This document shows positions 9,923 to 21,807 of a stretch of DNA of 64,000 bases, piece after piece. Below the pieces are notes generated by a model. That model saw only the letters and a program-made list of their open reading frames with translations. It did no database searches and was not told where the DNA came from. How positions within the stretch are numbered: the first letter of the stretch is position 1; each line of letters starts with the position of its first letter. Origin of the DNA: Clytia hemisphaerica (lineage: Eukaryota; Cnidaria; Hydrozoa; Leptothecata; Clytiidae); contig CACVBU010001134.1 of the NCBI GenBank assembly GCA_902728285.1, positions 124,001-188,000 on the forward strand, given 5' to 3'. The translations under genes and the position numbers were made by a program.

Positions 9923-12900
9923 ATGATTTATATACAAAAGGCTTTCACGTTGCTTGCCTTGATACACAACTTTGGATCTTTGACTTATGGGGCAAAAATT
10001 TGTAAACCAGTGGATCAGTGTTCATGTAATTTGGAAGGAGAAGGAGAGGTTTCTTTACATGCTATTGATCAACGCAATTCACCACTGTAAGTGATAGAGA
10101 TAATGTTTGTTTCTTGATTTTTTGTATTATGTTCATTATTGCGCCATTCCATTTTATATCCATACAGGGGAGTGGATGAACATTTCCAGAGGGTAATCCA
10201 AGAGAAATTTCCAGTTTTTCTTTTTTCCAAGGGGGTAAAAAGCTTTTCTAAAATTTCCAGGGGATAAAAGACTGATTTTAGTTCGTCCACCATCACTTTA
10301 TGGTATGAAATTTTACTATTTTCTAGGGGATATCCACTCATTTTCAATATTTTTTTTGACTTGAAAAGGTTATTTCATCCCCCGGTATGGGTTTTTAATG
10401 TAACAGCCCATTGCTGTAATAAATTTGCTTATTGCTTATTGCTCATTATATTCTAAAGTTTCCTGGATATCTCATTTGTAATATCGAATTTCTAAAAAGT
10501 ATTTAAAATTTGCTCTTTTTGTATACACGTTTTTTTCATATTAGAGCAAACTATACAAGAAAATTAAGCTACTAAAATATTAAGAACAAGTTATGAGCAT
10601 TTTGAGGCTTTGGGGACTCTAAAACACCTAATTTCTTAGAAAAATGGAAAAAATAACTCAATAAATAATAAAAGTTTTCCGACTTTCGGTCACTAATTAT
10701 TTTACTTTCACGAACCTGCTAAACTTGAATTCTTATAAATATATCTACCACGATCTATCTATCAATCTGTTTATCTATAGATATCGATATTTAGCTTCTT
10801 TTAGATTGCTTGTTTCCATAAATAACGTGCTCTACTTCTGGCAGATTTCGTTTTATTGTTCCATCCATATAAAATCGTTCATTATTTATTTTACAGGTTT
10901 CCAGATATTCCTCAAAGTTCAGGGTCCACATTTTTAATCAGTTACAATCCTTGCACCACATTCACCAAAGAAGATAATTGTAATAATGTCTTGGTAAGAA
11001 TTACGAATTGATAGAAAAATCAATTATAATTTGATTCCAAAAAAACTTAATTATTTTGAATCTTTTGTATTGGGCTCTTCCAGAAAAAAATTGAATATAG
11101 GGGGTGGAGGCTAACATTTTTTGGAAATTTAGTCCCCGAACATTGGGACTTTTGATCCCCCGGACAGTAGGTATAATCCCCCGGACAAGCATCAGTTGAC
11201 CCCCTGGACATTCTAAATTACCCTCAAACAGAGCAAAGTTACCCAAAAATAAAGCAATTTTACCCCTTGGACAAGACAAATTTTGTAGATTTTTCACTAC
11301 CCCCGGACACTATATTCTTTCCCCCCGTGTACAAAGGTTTTCTAGAAGAGCCCATTGCAAAATCAATCCGCGACAAACAACCGCTTCTCTCAAATAAAGA
11401 GTTTACTTTATCTAAGACGCTGCATATATATATATATCTGTATCTTTTATGTCGTAGTCACTTCCTTCTTCTCCATTTAAAATTTGGAAATAATTTACAG
11501 CTGCTTTACTTACAGAAACACATACCTCTTATTACTTCAGGCTTGTCAATATGCATCAGGTGACCCAACACAAACTTTCCCATTGGCAAAACCAGCTACA
11601 CGTGTCTTCACATACGATGAAACCAACCAACAAGTTGTTTTTACTTATACTGCTACCTCAAGTGACCTCGCTAAAAGGTTAACTTGTTTATTATCGAGTC
11701 CAGTCCCAGAACGTTATCACAAGTGAAAATTGACCTTTTTAAATACAGTAGACTTCCTGTTATTCGAATCTTTCTAAAAACTTTTTCCGCGATGGAGGTT
11801 CTTTCTAAGTTATTCACAATATTCAAGCGATTCTTGAAATTAGCTTAATGTTTTCATAACCAAAATGCCTCAATTTCTTAATGAAAACTCAACTTTAAAA
11901 AAGTTAAGTTGAAAGTTCTTTCGGAAAAGGTTTCAATTATTGGAACTAGAAATTCCGGTAGTTATACTGTAGCTACCAACAATGAAAGATACTTTCGGAA
12001 AAAACTACACATTTCTTTTATAAGCAAGCGAGCTGCTAAGGATCCAGCCCTGAGAATTGCCAAAAAATTAAACAAATTGGCCTTATTAACCTAGCCCTGA
12101 AACTGAGCTCATATCTAGAAAGCAACCAAAAATACCTAAAAAAGAGGCATTTTCGGCATTATTTGACTTGGTATGAAAATGTGTACCAATTGTATTTGAA
12201 TACCACATTTGAGGTATTTTGGATACAAAATGAGATACAAAGCAAATAATTTGCTAGGCATTTTTGGCTGAAAATCCATAAGCAACTTTTTGGCTGAAAT
12301 CCAAAAAATCCTTAGCAACTGCCGCCCTGAGCCGAAAATTGGGGTTACTTATAAAAAAAATGTGTATACCAGAATTCACAATGTAACATTACCCCTGTAA
12401 CTCATACCGGGTGACCCACGAAAAAGTTCAGACGTTTCCCGACATCTTGAGGCCGAAAAAATGTCCCAAGGTGCTTGAAGTTTTGATATTTAGAAAGTAG
12501 ATATCCTAACTTAAAATTTGAGCTATCATTTTTTAAATTTGACCGACTTGTTCTCTACTTATGAGCTTTTAAAGTCAAAATTCACTTTTCGGAAAGTGTA
12601 AAAAACACGTAAAAAAGAGGTATTAAATTTATGCAATCAATTAGAAAATCACTTACAAATTGACTTATTTAACGAGTTTTATGACATTAATAATTAATAA
12701 AAACACCTTTAAAAGTAATTTTTGCTTAAAACAAGACTAGTTTTTATAAAAATTGGCGCTTTTGTAGATTTTTCAGATTTTTTTCAAAAACTGTATATCA
12801 AAAGCGTCTAAAAATACCAAATTTGATACCCCTTTTTTACGTGTTTTTTACACTTTCCGAAAAGTGAATTTTGACTTTAAAAGCTCGTAAGTAGAGAACA

Positions 12901-15173
12901 AATTGGTCAAATTTAAAAAGTGATAGCTCAAATTTTAAGTTAGGATATCTACTTTCTAAATATCTAAATTCCAAGCACTTTGGGACATTTGTTCGGCCTC
13001 AAGATGTCGAGAAACGTCTGAACTTTTTCGTGGGTCACCCGGTATATGCGGCCGTTTCAATAAATTTATGGTCTTAGACCGGTGAACTTTTTTGGGTTTT
13101 CATTTTCTTAAAATTTCTTTTCCACATAGGACGTTTAATGTTGGTTTGAAATGTGACAAAACTGTGGAAAAACCCAGTACATCTGGTATCCTTGAAGCTC
13201 CCACAAACACTTATGTGAGTTAGAGCTACCTTATAACACGAAAATAAGGAGACATGTATTTAACACGAACTAAAATATTTCTTGTTTATTAAAAACCTCT
13301 TTAATCTAAACCATCCGTGTCGTACTTGACGAAGAAAAATGAAATTATTTTTAAATACATGATTACCTACTTTCATGTAATTGTAATAATAAGGTTATCT
13401 CAATTTGTAGAAATGGAAGTGATCATGTACATGCTACTTGCTCTTGGATATTTACAGTGCATCTATTTTTATATCGCCTAAAAACCGTCAAGAAAAAACC
13501 TTTTGAAATTGATATTAATTTAATCTATATGGATGTTAAATTTTTATTACTATCACTATCCATCTATGGTTCGTGGCTTTGAATTTTAATTTCCGTTTTA
13601 GACAATGACGCTAACGCATAAGTGTGCATGTCCTGGTGTTTGTGCATCAGATGCTCCTGCAAGTGACAGTGGAAAGAATCTTAGCGTGGGAAGTTTGCTC
13701 TGTATTCTGTAAGTCTTTTTATGCCATTGGTAAAATGTCTTAGTGGTGTATCACACTGTTTTTATAACATACATCGAAATAGTTTCTGGTTGAGCTGGCT
13801 TATTCATGATGATATGCACCATTCTAATGTCTTCAACGGACCTCTTCAGGTGACGTAAAATCAGTCAATACGTCACTTACAACCAATCAGCTATTGGGTC
13901 CGTGATGTATGCAACGGTGCATATCTTGAATTAAAAAATAAACCAAAATCTTCAATTAGGGGTTATCGAATGATAAATAAAATCAATCTGCCGTCCTCAG
14001 CAAGAGCTCCAATTAGTTTTTGAAACAAACGATGAGATTCGAAAATTTGAATTCATTTTTATCGTTCTCTACATACGCAAGCTATGGTTGTATTTATCTA
14101 GTCATCCCTTTAAAGTAATACATCTGAACTGCTTGAAACTGCATTTTCTTCTTGTCCTTAATTTCACATTGTACTTCCCGACCTTGATTTGTGTTAGTGA
14201 TCGTACGACTTTGAGGGCAATTTTCGGAAACATTTTTTGAAATTGCCTGAAAGAAAGTGAACTCGGAACTTTTTCACTAAATCATATACGATTTCACATT
14301 GCAATGTCTACATTTCATTTTGATTCAGGTTAGTTGTGTTCGTTATTATTTATCTAATTGGTGGGATTTTATTCTTGAAATATTATAAGAAAGAAGAAGG
14401 GAGTGACGTCATCCCTCATCGAGAATTTTGGACGGATTTTCCATCGAAAGTTAAGGTGAGTTTAAGAGAATTGACGATGACCTCCATTTTTAATTTGATG
14501 ACACAGGAATATTAATTTGATGTGTCTTTGTCCTTCTATTGGTTTATAGATGTTTTTCATGTTTTCTTAAGTTACGTAATTTCCGCCATTATGAAAGCAA
14601 TATATAGAGGCAATCCCTTACGCAAATCAAACGTTTACTTTCATAATGGTGGAAATTGATATAATTGTGTAACTTTAGAAAACATGAAAAACCTCTACTC
14701 CAGAAATAAATATCTACCTTCATGTTAAGGTCTTTTTTGCAAGGTCAATTCCACTGGGTTTTCTACAATTTGAGATGGCATTTTACAATTTTTTTAAGGT
14801 ACCCCGTTAGATTTTCATCTAAATTTCAGAGACCTCTCCTGGAACTTCCCGGTTTTTGAGGAAATTTGACCTCCTCAATTTTAGGGTAAAATTCTTCCTT
14901 GGAACAACCCATTCTAAGTCGGCTTCTTATTGTAGGATTATGCTAACTTTACTTCACTTTTTTATCAAGCAATTCTTACTTCTGCGATGGAATCATGAAT
15001 TAGTCTACCACGTTAATATTGTTCATAAATTTAGCTTGTTTTTGTCCGTTGAATTTTCGGTTAGGTGGAATTTAATAAACACTTTTGATCATTTAATTCA
15101 ATTTGTTTTTCAGGATGGTTTCAAATTTACCGTCAGTAAAGTTCGCAAGAAGGACGAATACGAATCCATTTAA
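9923..15173 (+). CDS. Mannose-6-phosphate-receptor-like type I membrane protein, 7 coding exons, 258 aa
   Basis: Coding exons: 9923-10086, 10897-10993, 11541-11677, 13130-13214, 13602-13708, 14329-14455 and 15114-15173. All junctions are GT-AG and phases join without a break to 777 nt. The start MIYIQKAFTLLALI is a signal peptide to about residue 24. A cysteine-rich MRH-like lumenal domain follows (CKPVDQCSC, FLISYNPCTTF, ACQYASG, NVGLKCDKT, THKCACPGVC). A membrane segment (LLCILLVVFVIIYLIGG) spans about 193-212. The cytosolic tail has HREFWTDFPSKVKDGFKF, which resembles the cation-dependent mannose-6-phosphate receptor tail (FW.D...V.DG..F), and ends DEYESI. A Gln (ACQ), Arg (PATR), Glu (ILEAP) and Tyr (TNTY) occur in the order of the known sugar contacts Q-R-E-Y. 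In that family the role is sorting lysosomal enzymes between Golgi and endosome. Length fits (human 277 aa). Sugar binding is inferred. Another MRH membrane protein, such as an ATG27-like one, is possible. Confidence 0.85.
10166..10340. mobile_element. Punctuated TIR element, TTTCCAGGGG motif (receptor intron 1)
   Basis: GGAGTGGATGAACATTTCC at the left faces GGATATCCACTCA at the right (shared GAGTGGAT tip). TTTCCA(G/A)RGGG-type motifs recur at about 10182, 10208, 10226, 10254 and 10320. It lies wholly within the first coding-gene intron (10087-10896). Confidence 0.6.
11071..11354. mobile_element. Punctuated TIR element, CCCCGGACA motif (receptor intron 2)
   Basis: The TIRs are TGGGCTCTTCCAGAAAA (11071-11087) and TTTTCTAGAAGAGCCCA (11338-11354). 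The interior repeats CCCCGGACA/CCCCTGGACA-like motifs at about 11134, 11157, 11180, 11201, 11264 and 11301, separated by unrelated 15-60-bp spacers. No coding capacity. It fills about half of intron 2. Confidence 0.7.
11746..11969. mobile_element. pogo/Mariner-like MITE (receptor intron 3)
   Basis: The ends read TA-CAGTAGACTTCC and GGTAGTTATACTG-TA, imperfect TIRs starting CAGT and flanked by TA, as known for pogo/Tc1-type MITEs. The interior has no long ORF. Confidence 0.45.
12407..13042. mobile_element. 636-bp foldback element with about 220-bp inverted arms (receptor intron 3)
   Basis: The arms begin CCGGGTGACCCACGAAAAAG and end with the exact complement CTTTTTCGTGGGTCACCCGG. Each side is flanked by TA (12405-12406 and 13043-13044). 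Homology of the arms runs to about 12625 and from about 12825, for example TAAAGTCAAAATTCACTTTT and its complement. The central 200 bp is AT-rich and unpaired. There is no transposase, so this is a non-autonomous element with very long TIRs and a mariner-like TA target. Confidence 0.85.
13802..13931. mobile_element. ATGATATGCACC MITE, copy 1 (receptor intron 5)
   Basis: The left end ATTCATGATGATATGCACC faces the right end GGTGCATATCTTGAAT. The interior holds an ACGTCA-rich patch and TATTGGGT, shared with the copy at 45104-45262, which has perfect 21-bp TIRs. Confidence 0.7.
14548..14696. mobile_element. Foldback MITE (receptor intron 6)
   Basis: The left arm AGATGTTTTTCATGTTTTC...CCATTATGAAAG pairs with the right arm CTTTCATAATGG...GAAAACATGAAAAACCTCT. 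Arms are about 50 bp with several mismatches. Confidence 0.65.
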
Positions 15174-17398
15174 ATCGTTGGATATCACATGTTTAGTACC
15201 GTTTAGAAAATATCTTTCAGACTACTGACGATTACGTTTGTCGTGTTTTTTGGTTAAAGTTTGCAGAACATATTTTGTGATCAAATATTACTGAAAGTGG
15301 AATATGCATGTCTTTGATTTTATCAATGTAAACAGGCTCTTAAAGAATTTGGACACATATAACTTTTCATTGAAATCAGATTAGAAATAACGCTTAAGGT
15401 TTGTTTTTTGAGCCTACCGTAAAGAGGTCCTCTAAATTAACTTTTGTGTGTCCGTCCGTCCGACGGTTTGTTATGAGCTTTTCTCGGGATTTGTTCATTC
15501 GACTTCTCTGATTTTTGCACAATGATGCGAAATGGTAATTCCCAAAATGTGACGGGGCCAGATTTTCAAGAAACATATCCAGATCCGGAAATATCCCGGA
15601 GAAAGCGGTTTTTAGGATTTCACCGAGATTAAATCATAAGTTTTTCCTGATTTTTTTGTATGTAAATACGTATTAGTACTGCCATCAATCTGTCGAAAAC
15701 TGTTTTCCGAAAAAAACAATTTCGGTCTGTAAAACAGGAACTATGCCGGAAATCGCAGTTCGTTTAGTTTTATTAGCGATCATTCTTTCAACCCGAAACT
15801 TTTAAAAAAACACCGGAACAGTCGAAAAATAAGCATATAATGAGTTTCGTTCATTTTTTCGAGTTTCACTCGATAGATTTTCATGATTTTTGCATAATGA
15901 AACAAAATGATAATTAGTGATAGCAAAAACATGCAGATGAGATGGAGTTTCTAAAGATACTTTAATAATTGGTCATTTGAAGTAATAAAAATGACGCGTT
16001 CTTTAGAAAAAGTAACAAGATTGTTTTATTACTGGCTAACGACCAACCAAATCAGGTACAAAGCTTGTATAAACTCCTACTCGTCCCAAAACGTGAGGGA
16101 GCACAATTTTTGTTAAGAATCCTCTCCAAGTAACCTGAGGTCAGATTGTGAGTGTTTTCTGCACACCACGCTGAAGCTCTAATGGGATGTGTGAAAACAT
16201 AACAATCTGACGAATATGCAATCTCGAAATCGTAAGGACCATGTTCGTCTAAAAGGACTAGGAACGACAACAAAGTTGCGTGATTGGGCTTATAAATAGG
16301 GCGCCGTATCAGTTTTTAGCTTTCCGGCGCACAACAAGATTCTTTTTATAGAATTTCCCGCGGAGGACCATTTTTCTCAGATGTATAATTTTCAAGCGCC
16401 TTCAGAGGTTTACCGTGCGCGTAAGAAAATTATCTCCAAGGAACTTTAAAAAAATAAAACTGTTTTATTAAAGTTCTTTGGTCTCTTGCGATCCGGAAAT
16501 GTTTTTTTGGATTTTCTTGATAGTTTTTCTTTTTTTTATTTTGAATTTAATTTATATTAAAATAACCGTAGTTTTCTATTACGCCGTTAAATCATCTTTT
16601 GAATTTTATGTCAAATGAAAAGGGTAGATATTACGGTCTGTGAATTCTTCCAAATTTCAAAACTCTGGAAATTGAAAGATAACAAGGATTTATACTTTTA
16701 GAAATGAAAATTATGCACTTTACAATTACAATTTCGATGTTAATTTATATGTTAATTATTTTTAATAACGCATTTAAAAAATAAAAATTTCAAATTGAAA
16801 TTTACTTAATATTTTTTTCTTAAAACTTTATGTAGTATTTTTTTTGGTAATCTTTTTTATTCTTATTTAGATGACAAAATATTTTGATAAAATAATATTA
16901 ATGAAAAACTCAAAATCTTTCCAAAATCTTTAAATTTCGATCTCAGCACTGAAAGTTTGAACGGTTCTTTTTAGTACCATCAAAGGTACCACACCTTATA
17001 CATTTGGTTTAGTCATTAAAGTCTGTTCCAAACAAGTTCACAGTACATTTTTTTGGAACATTTTTTTCGGTGGAGAAAATATGACTAAATTCACATTTAT
17101 ACCTTGAAGGAATGAAAATTTTAATTTCAAACTTTTCTAAAATTGAATATTTTTTCATATCTTTTTGGATCAAAAAATTGCAGCCCTTCAAAAAAAGAAT
17201 TTGATAAATTGACAAGAATGGTCGAAATGGACGTATTTCAAGGGGCTCTAACTTTTATTTTGTTAGTAAAAGCTGTCTCTGGACATCAAACCAAAAAACT
17301 CCTATCTTGTTCCACTTCATATCTCCACTTCCTCTTTTTACTGCAATAACTCTCATTCAATGACAACTTTCCGAAAGCACTTAGCCTAAACAATTACC
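15174..17398. other. Receptor 3' region and gene-free stretch
   Basis: The 3' UTR of the receptor gene begins here. I see no clear polyadenylation signal that I would commit to. 15420-15580 (GTCCGTCC, then AGCTTTTCTCGGGATTTG and CTGATTTTTGCACAA) resembles 61995-62110 (CGTCCG, then CTTTTCTCAAGATTGGC and CTGATTTTGGCACAA), so both are pieces of one old repeat. 16000-17398 has no recognisable gene. Confidence 0.45.
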
Positions 17399-17612
17399 TT
17401 AGGGAAGAAATTTTCGCGTAATTTAATTTCGCGGGCCACAAATCAAAATTCGGAAGTTTTGCGGAATTTAATTTCGCGGTGGAGAGGAATTTTTTTTTAA
17501 AATATGGCTTATTTTGCCCACAAAACACCAATTCTATAGGTGATTCTTTAAATCATGAGAATATTCTTGTTTCGTGGATTTGTCAAAAAACCGCGAAAAT
17601 TTCTTCCCTTAA
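17399..17612. mobile_element. Punctuated TIR element, TTTCGCGG motif, copy 1
   Basis: The TIRs are TTAGGGAAGAAATTTTCGCG and CGCGAAAATTTCTTCCCTTAA. Internal AATTTAATTTCGCGG words occur at about 17418 and 17465. The block CACCAATTCTATAGGTGATT and TCGTGGATTTGTCAA matches the copy at 49746-49933 in order. Right-end fragments of the family occur at 23338-23402 and 56818-56882. Confidence 0.7.
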
Positions 17613-17873
17613 TGAAACATTACCGAGTTTATGTATCGGAGGATATCGAGGGCGACGGTAAGTGAAATCGATACAAACAAAGTCGATAGTTGATGTACAG
17701 CTCTATATCGCCTTTATTCACCTAAACAGACGATGGTATTTTGTTGTTTTTACCGTCGAATTCGAAGACATGTCAACTTTGCTTTATACCACCCCCCTCG
17801 ATTTATCTCGAATGCATATATCTTTTGGAGACGCAAGCGACCTCTTGCTATCGTCCACAAGAATCTTTTCATG

Positions 17874-18084
17874 GTAGACCTTTTCATAAATTACGTCACG
17901 AACATCACTTGCCTCGTATTCAAACAATTACCATGATGATTATGTCTCTTGAGACAGAGACATGAAATGAATTTTTTATGAATAGGAAGTAGTTTTAATA
18001 AAATCCGCAGGGAGTTAATCACCATGGCAATAATTTCAAAACAAGGCAAGCGATGTTAGTAACGTAATTCATGAAAAGGTCTAT
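17874..18084. mobile_element. Foldback MITE with TAGACCTTTTCAT tips
   Basis: The left arm TAGACCTTTTCATAAATTAC...CTTGCCT pairs with the right arm AGGCAAG...GTAATTCATGAAAAGGTCTA. A second inner pair is TTACCATGATGATT and AATCACCATGGCAA. Only the tip is shared with the foldback at 6478-6664. Confidence 0.7.
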
Positions 18085-18960
18085 TATGAAAAGAATTTTT
18101 AAATGCAGAAAGTAGCTGGCAAAATTATACCTTGAAAGTTATATTTTTGATTGTATCTTTGGGGCTTTGGAACATCTGTGACCTTAGGGTAACGAATTCG
18201 TGCCTTTAAAGGTAACTTCGAAAGTAGTTCATTAAAGATATGAGGCATTTAAGACTTTTTTATACCGTCTTTGATTTTTTTCCTAAACGCGACTATGGGG
18301 CTTAGCAACCTCTGCCGAATACGACGAATGACAAATTATGATGAAATTGACGTACGTTGAGGTACTATTTTTTAAACTAGCCATAACTTTCATTAAGGTG
18401 CCACCGCAGCAAAACGAACATATAGAGTTGAATTTGCGTTCAATAGGAATGATCTTAGCCCTACAGTAATTTTTGTTAAGAGTGACCTCTCATCTGAGAC
18501 AAAATTCTTTCAAATGCTAATAAATGTGTAGACTATAATGTGTCAAGGGAGTGATTTACAGTCATTTAGAGTGATCCGTGCCTTGTCTTACACGTTTTTT
18601 ATAAGAACAATTTCATAAGAATACGAGGCTGAAATTTGGCCGAAACCTAAGAACAAATTAAGAATAATCTGAACCTCAGATTTCAGAAATTACTGAGAAG
18701 TACATGTTTCCATTTTAATTAATATTGACATTTAAGGCTGAAAAACTCATATAAATTTAAGAGCAGCCCAGCCAGAATCATATGACTTACTGGTTGTTCC
18801 TATAAAAAGCGTATGTATCTGAAGAAACTGCTCTTAATATGTTATTTTACTAATGTACACGTTTAGCAACATAACTGTTCGAATACTTTGAGTAGAGTAA
18901 TATTTTTAACCTATGAAGAGCGCTTAATAACTACCTGTGATATAAAAAGGGAATTCCCTA
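18085..18960. other. Gene-free stretch
   Basis: Nothing recognisable as a gene or a bounded repeat. The last 12 bases (GGGAATTCCCTA) form, with the sequence after the next MITE, a palindrome-like empty site GGGAATTCCC-TA-GGAATTCCCC. Confidence 0.5.
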
Positions 18961-19429
18961 GACTAGTAAACTAGTCGTTGAAAAGAGACCTATTATACAA
19001 AAAATCAAGCTCCAAATAGAAGTTGCGTCTCTTTTCTGAATTTCAACGACTAGAAGCTACTTCCCTCAAAAAACGTTGTTTAATTTTACAACTTTTTTTA
19101 GGTTTTTGAGAATCCATGCAACTTTTTTGACTAAATATAAATAATATTTCATAGTAACATTGAACATGGGAACATATAAATAAATGAGCATTTCTAAAAA
19201 CGCAATAAACAGAAAGAAAAATAAATGCAATCCCGCACGGGTCAGACATACAGAAATCTGTATGTCTCTCCTTACGATTTTAGGTGAAGAAAAAAAGGCG
19301 TTGGAAGTAGCTTCTAGTCGGTTATTTTCCTTTTCTCTCACGCGCGCTGAATATTTAATTAGTGTTTACATTATTTGATTGACAGTTTTATTATAAGGTT
19401 ATAAGTAATAACCGACTAGTTTACTAGTC
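18961..19429. mobile_element. GACTAG-family MITE, copy 2
   Basis: The TIRs are GACTAGTAAACTAGTCG (left) and CGACTAGTTTACTAGTC (right), with TA at 18959-18960 and 19430-19431. It has the same inner arms as copy 1 (4993-5475) but lies in the opposite orientation. It is inserted in the middle of the GGGAATTCCC palindrome. Confidence 0.88.
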
Positions 19430-20043
19430 TAGGAATTCCCCAGAAAGGGAATTTCCTTAGATTCATTCAATTCTCCAGGGATAAGAAAAAGACACACTGA
19501 CATTTCAAAATGAGTAATCAGATCAACATAACTCCGAAAAAGTCTTTTTGATGATGATAAAACAATAGAGAGACCGTAAGATAAGAATGCTATCGTTAAG
19601 CGGAACTAAAATACTGAAAAACGCGCAAAATTACACGTTTTTTTTGGAGACTTAAAAACATGCAATTTCTTAAGAAATTACATCAAAATGCTCAAAAAAT
19701 GCTGAAAATAAGAACATTTTAAGAACATTTTTAGGCTTCAAATCCAAAAAACTAAGAACATCCGAAGGCTTCGAAAATTTTTGACGTTCTTATAAAATAA
19801 AAAACGTGTATGAAATGTTTGCCCAACTTCCTTATGCGTGAAGCTATGAATGCCATCCTCAGAAGTTTTAGGCTTCCTCCGGTGGCAATAAACCTCGGAT
19901 GGAGAATATTATGAGGGTATGAGAGAATACAATAAAATCATACTATCGATGATCATACTTCTTGGTTATAACCTCCCTTGAAAAAAACTAATTCCTTCAA
20001 ACGTTTGGCCGAAACCAACAACCCCCTGCTTTCAAAAGATATA
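19430..20043. other. Gene-free stretch
   Basis: No coding region is recognised. 19838-19880 shares a short block with 5630-5660 (see the 5574-6477 entry). Confidence 0.4.
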
Positions 20044-20737
20044 CAGTTGAACTCATGTAATTCGAACTCCTATAATTCGAATACTCACCTAATTCGAACA
20101 GATTCTGTGGTCCCCTCATAATTTACCTCGAAAACCTTACAAGAAAACTCCTTTAATACACCCCTGTCTCAGTGACCCAGTGGACTCTGAAAGTTCACCG
20201 GGTTGACTTTCAAAAAAATAAATTTTCACTGGGTTGACTTTCATGAGCAAAAAATACACCGGGCTCAAAAATTTTGACTTACTTTTCTCTGGGGTGAATA
20301 CAAATTATAAGCGATTTTTTCTATTTTCAGCAGGAAATTACACTTTAACGATCCTTTGATAACCTCATTATTCTTCTTATTAGCGTAAAAAATTAAGAGT
20401 CGATAGCCTAAAATCTCCTAAAATCTCCACCAGCAACTCCTTCTGTTCAGGAGTAGATTTAGGATGTTTAAAAAAGGGTGGTGTATATTTGCTATTATGA
20501 CGTAACGGCTACATCAGTGTGTGAGGAGGCGCCACCTATTGGCGCCGACGGTGAAGAAAATTTTTGAAAATAGGACCCTCTAGATGGGCTAAAAACGGCC
20601 TCAAATTTCAAATTGTTGAAAGTAAAACAGCAGTTTTTTTGGTCGTAATATAGCAAGATTTCATTCTTTTCAGAGTGGAAAAAGAAAAAAATGGGTTTCC
20701 TTATTCAAAAAATTTTTCATCCTTAGGTTTAGGGTTC

Positions 20738-21031
20738 TTAAAGGCCTAAGCCAACCTGCTTTTTTGGCCATTTTGAGGCCTGAGCCCTTCACTGCGTTGC
20801 ATATAAAAAGTGTGTAGCTAAAAAGTTATGATAGAAGAAGAAAAGATCCCACAATTTCTTTTAAAATCCATTGACTTTTTGAATGAATAGGCATCCATCT
20901 TACTAACTACAATAATAATGTCCACAGTTTTTCTTTTAAAAACATGAAACCATCCAAGCCTCACAAAGGGGGAGAATAAAACAACGTGTTGTTTTTGATT
21001 TTTTGAAGAAATATACATTTTTGATGGAAAC
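20738..21031. repeat. 294-bp direct repeat, copy 1
   Basis: TTAAAGGCCTAAGCC to TTTTTGATGGAAAC, apparently identical by eye to 21514-21807 with a constant offset of 776 bp. The open frame inside it is present in both copies and looks non-coding. Confidence 0.9.
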
Positions 21032-21513
21032 TCTTTGCAGCCTTATCAGAAGCCTTAACTTGGGTTTCGGTGACGGTCGATGACGGCCGACAAGCCTCCA
21101 GTCCTCACCCTTAATGTACCGTCATACTAAAGAATAAGGAGGCAGAAACTTACCTCAAACACTGACTAAACTACAAACAAGCAATACATAACATCTCCAA
21201 CCAATAAAACAAACCATTTTCCACTAAATAAACATAAAAATTTAGTTACAGCAGTCAATAAGCTCATAATTTCCAAAAGAATATTTTGCCTGATTTTCCA
21301 GTTTGCTTTGACAGTTAAAATCGAAAGTAGGTGGTTTCAAACTATTGAAAATAGTTTGTTTACATTTTCTCTCCGTCATATAAGACATTTCCCGGGATTT
21401 AAAGGCGTCTTTAAGGCGGTAGGGCGGCTTTTCTTAACACCCCATGAAAAACGTATATTTACGGCCTCGGCTATATATTAGAACGTAAATTTACGGCCTC
21501 GGCGTGGTAAAGG

Positions 21514-21807
21514 TTAAAGGCCTAAGCCAACCTGCTTTTTTGGCCATTTTGAGGCCTGAGCCCTTCACTGCGTTGCATATAAAAAGTGTGTAGCTAAAAA
21601 GTTATGATAGAAGAAGAAAAGATCCCACAATTTCTTTTAAAATCCATTGACTTTTTGAATGAATAGGCATCCATCTTACTAACTACAATAATAATGTCCA
21701 CAGTTTTTCTTTTAAAAACATGAAACCATCCAAGCCTCACAAAGGGGGAGAATAAAACAACGTGTTGTTTTTGATTTTTTGAAGAAATATACATTTTTGA
21801 TGGAAAC
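21514..21807. repeat. 294-bp direct repeat, copy 2
   Basis: Second copy of 20738-21031, with 482 bp between them. The layout resembles two terminal direct repeats around a short core, or a tandem duplication of 776 bp in which only the repeat is complete. No LTR-type TG...CA ends were seen. Confidence 0.9.

Noticed and set aside
19066-19378. Conserved small proteins, since the same frames recur at 5048-5354
   Set aside because: Both sites are copies of one non-coding MITE. Identity of the frames is due to repeat identity, and both strands look equally open.
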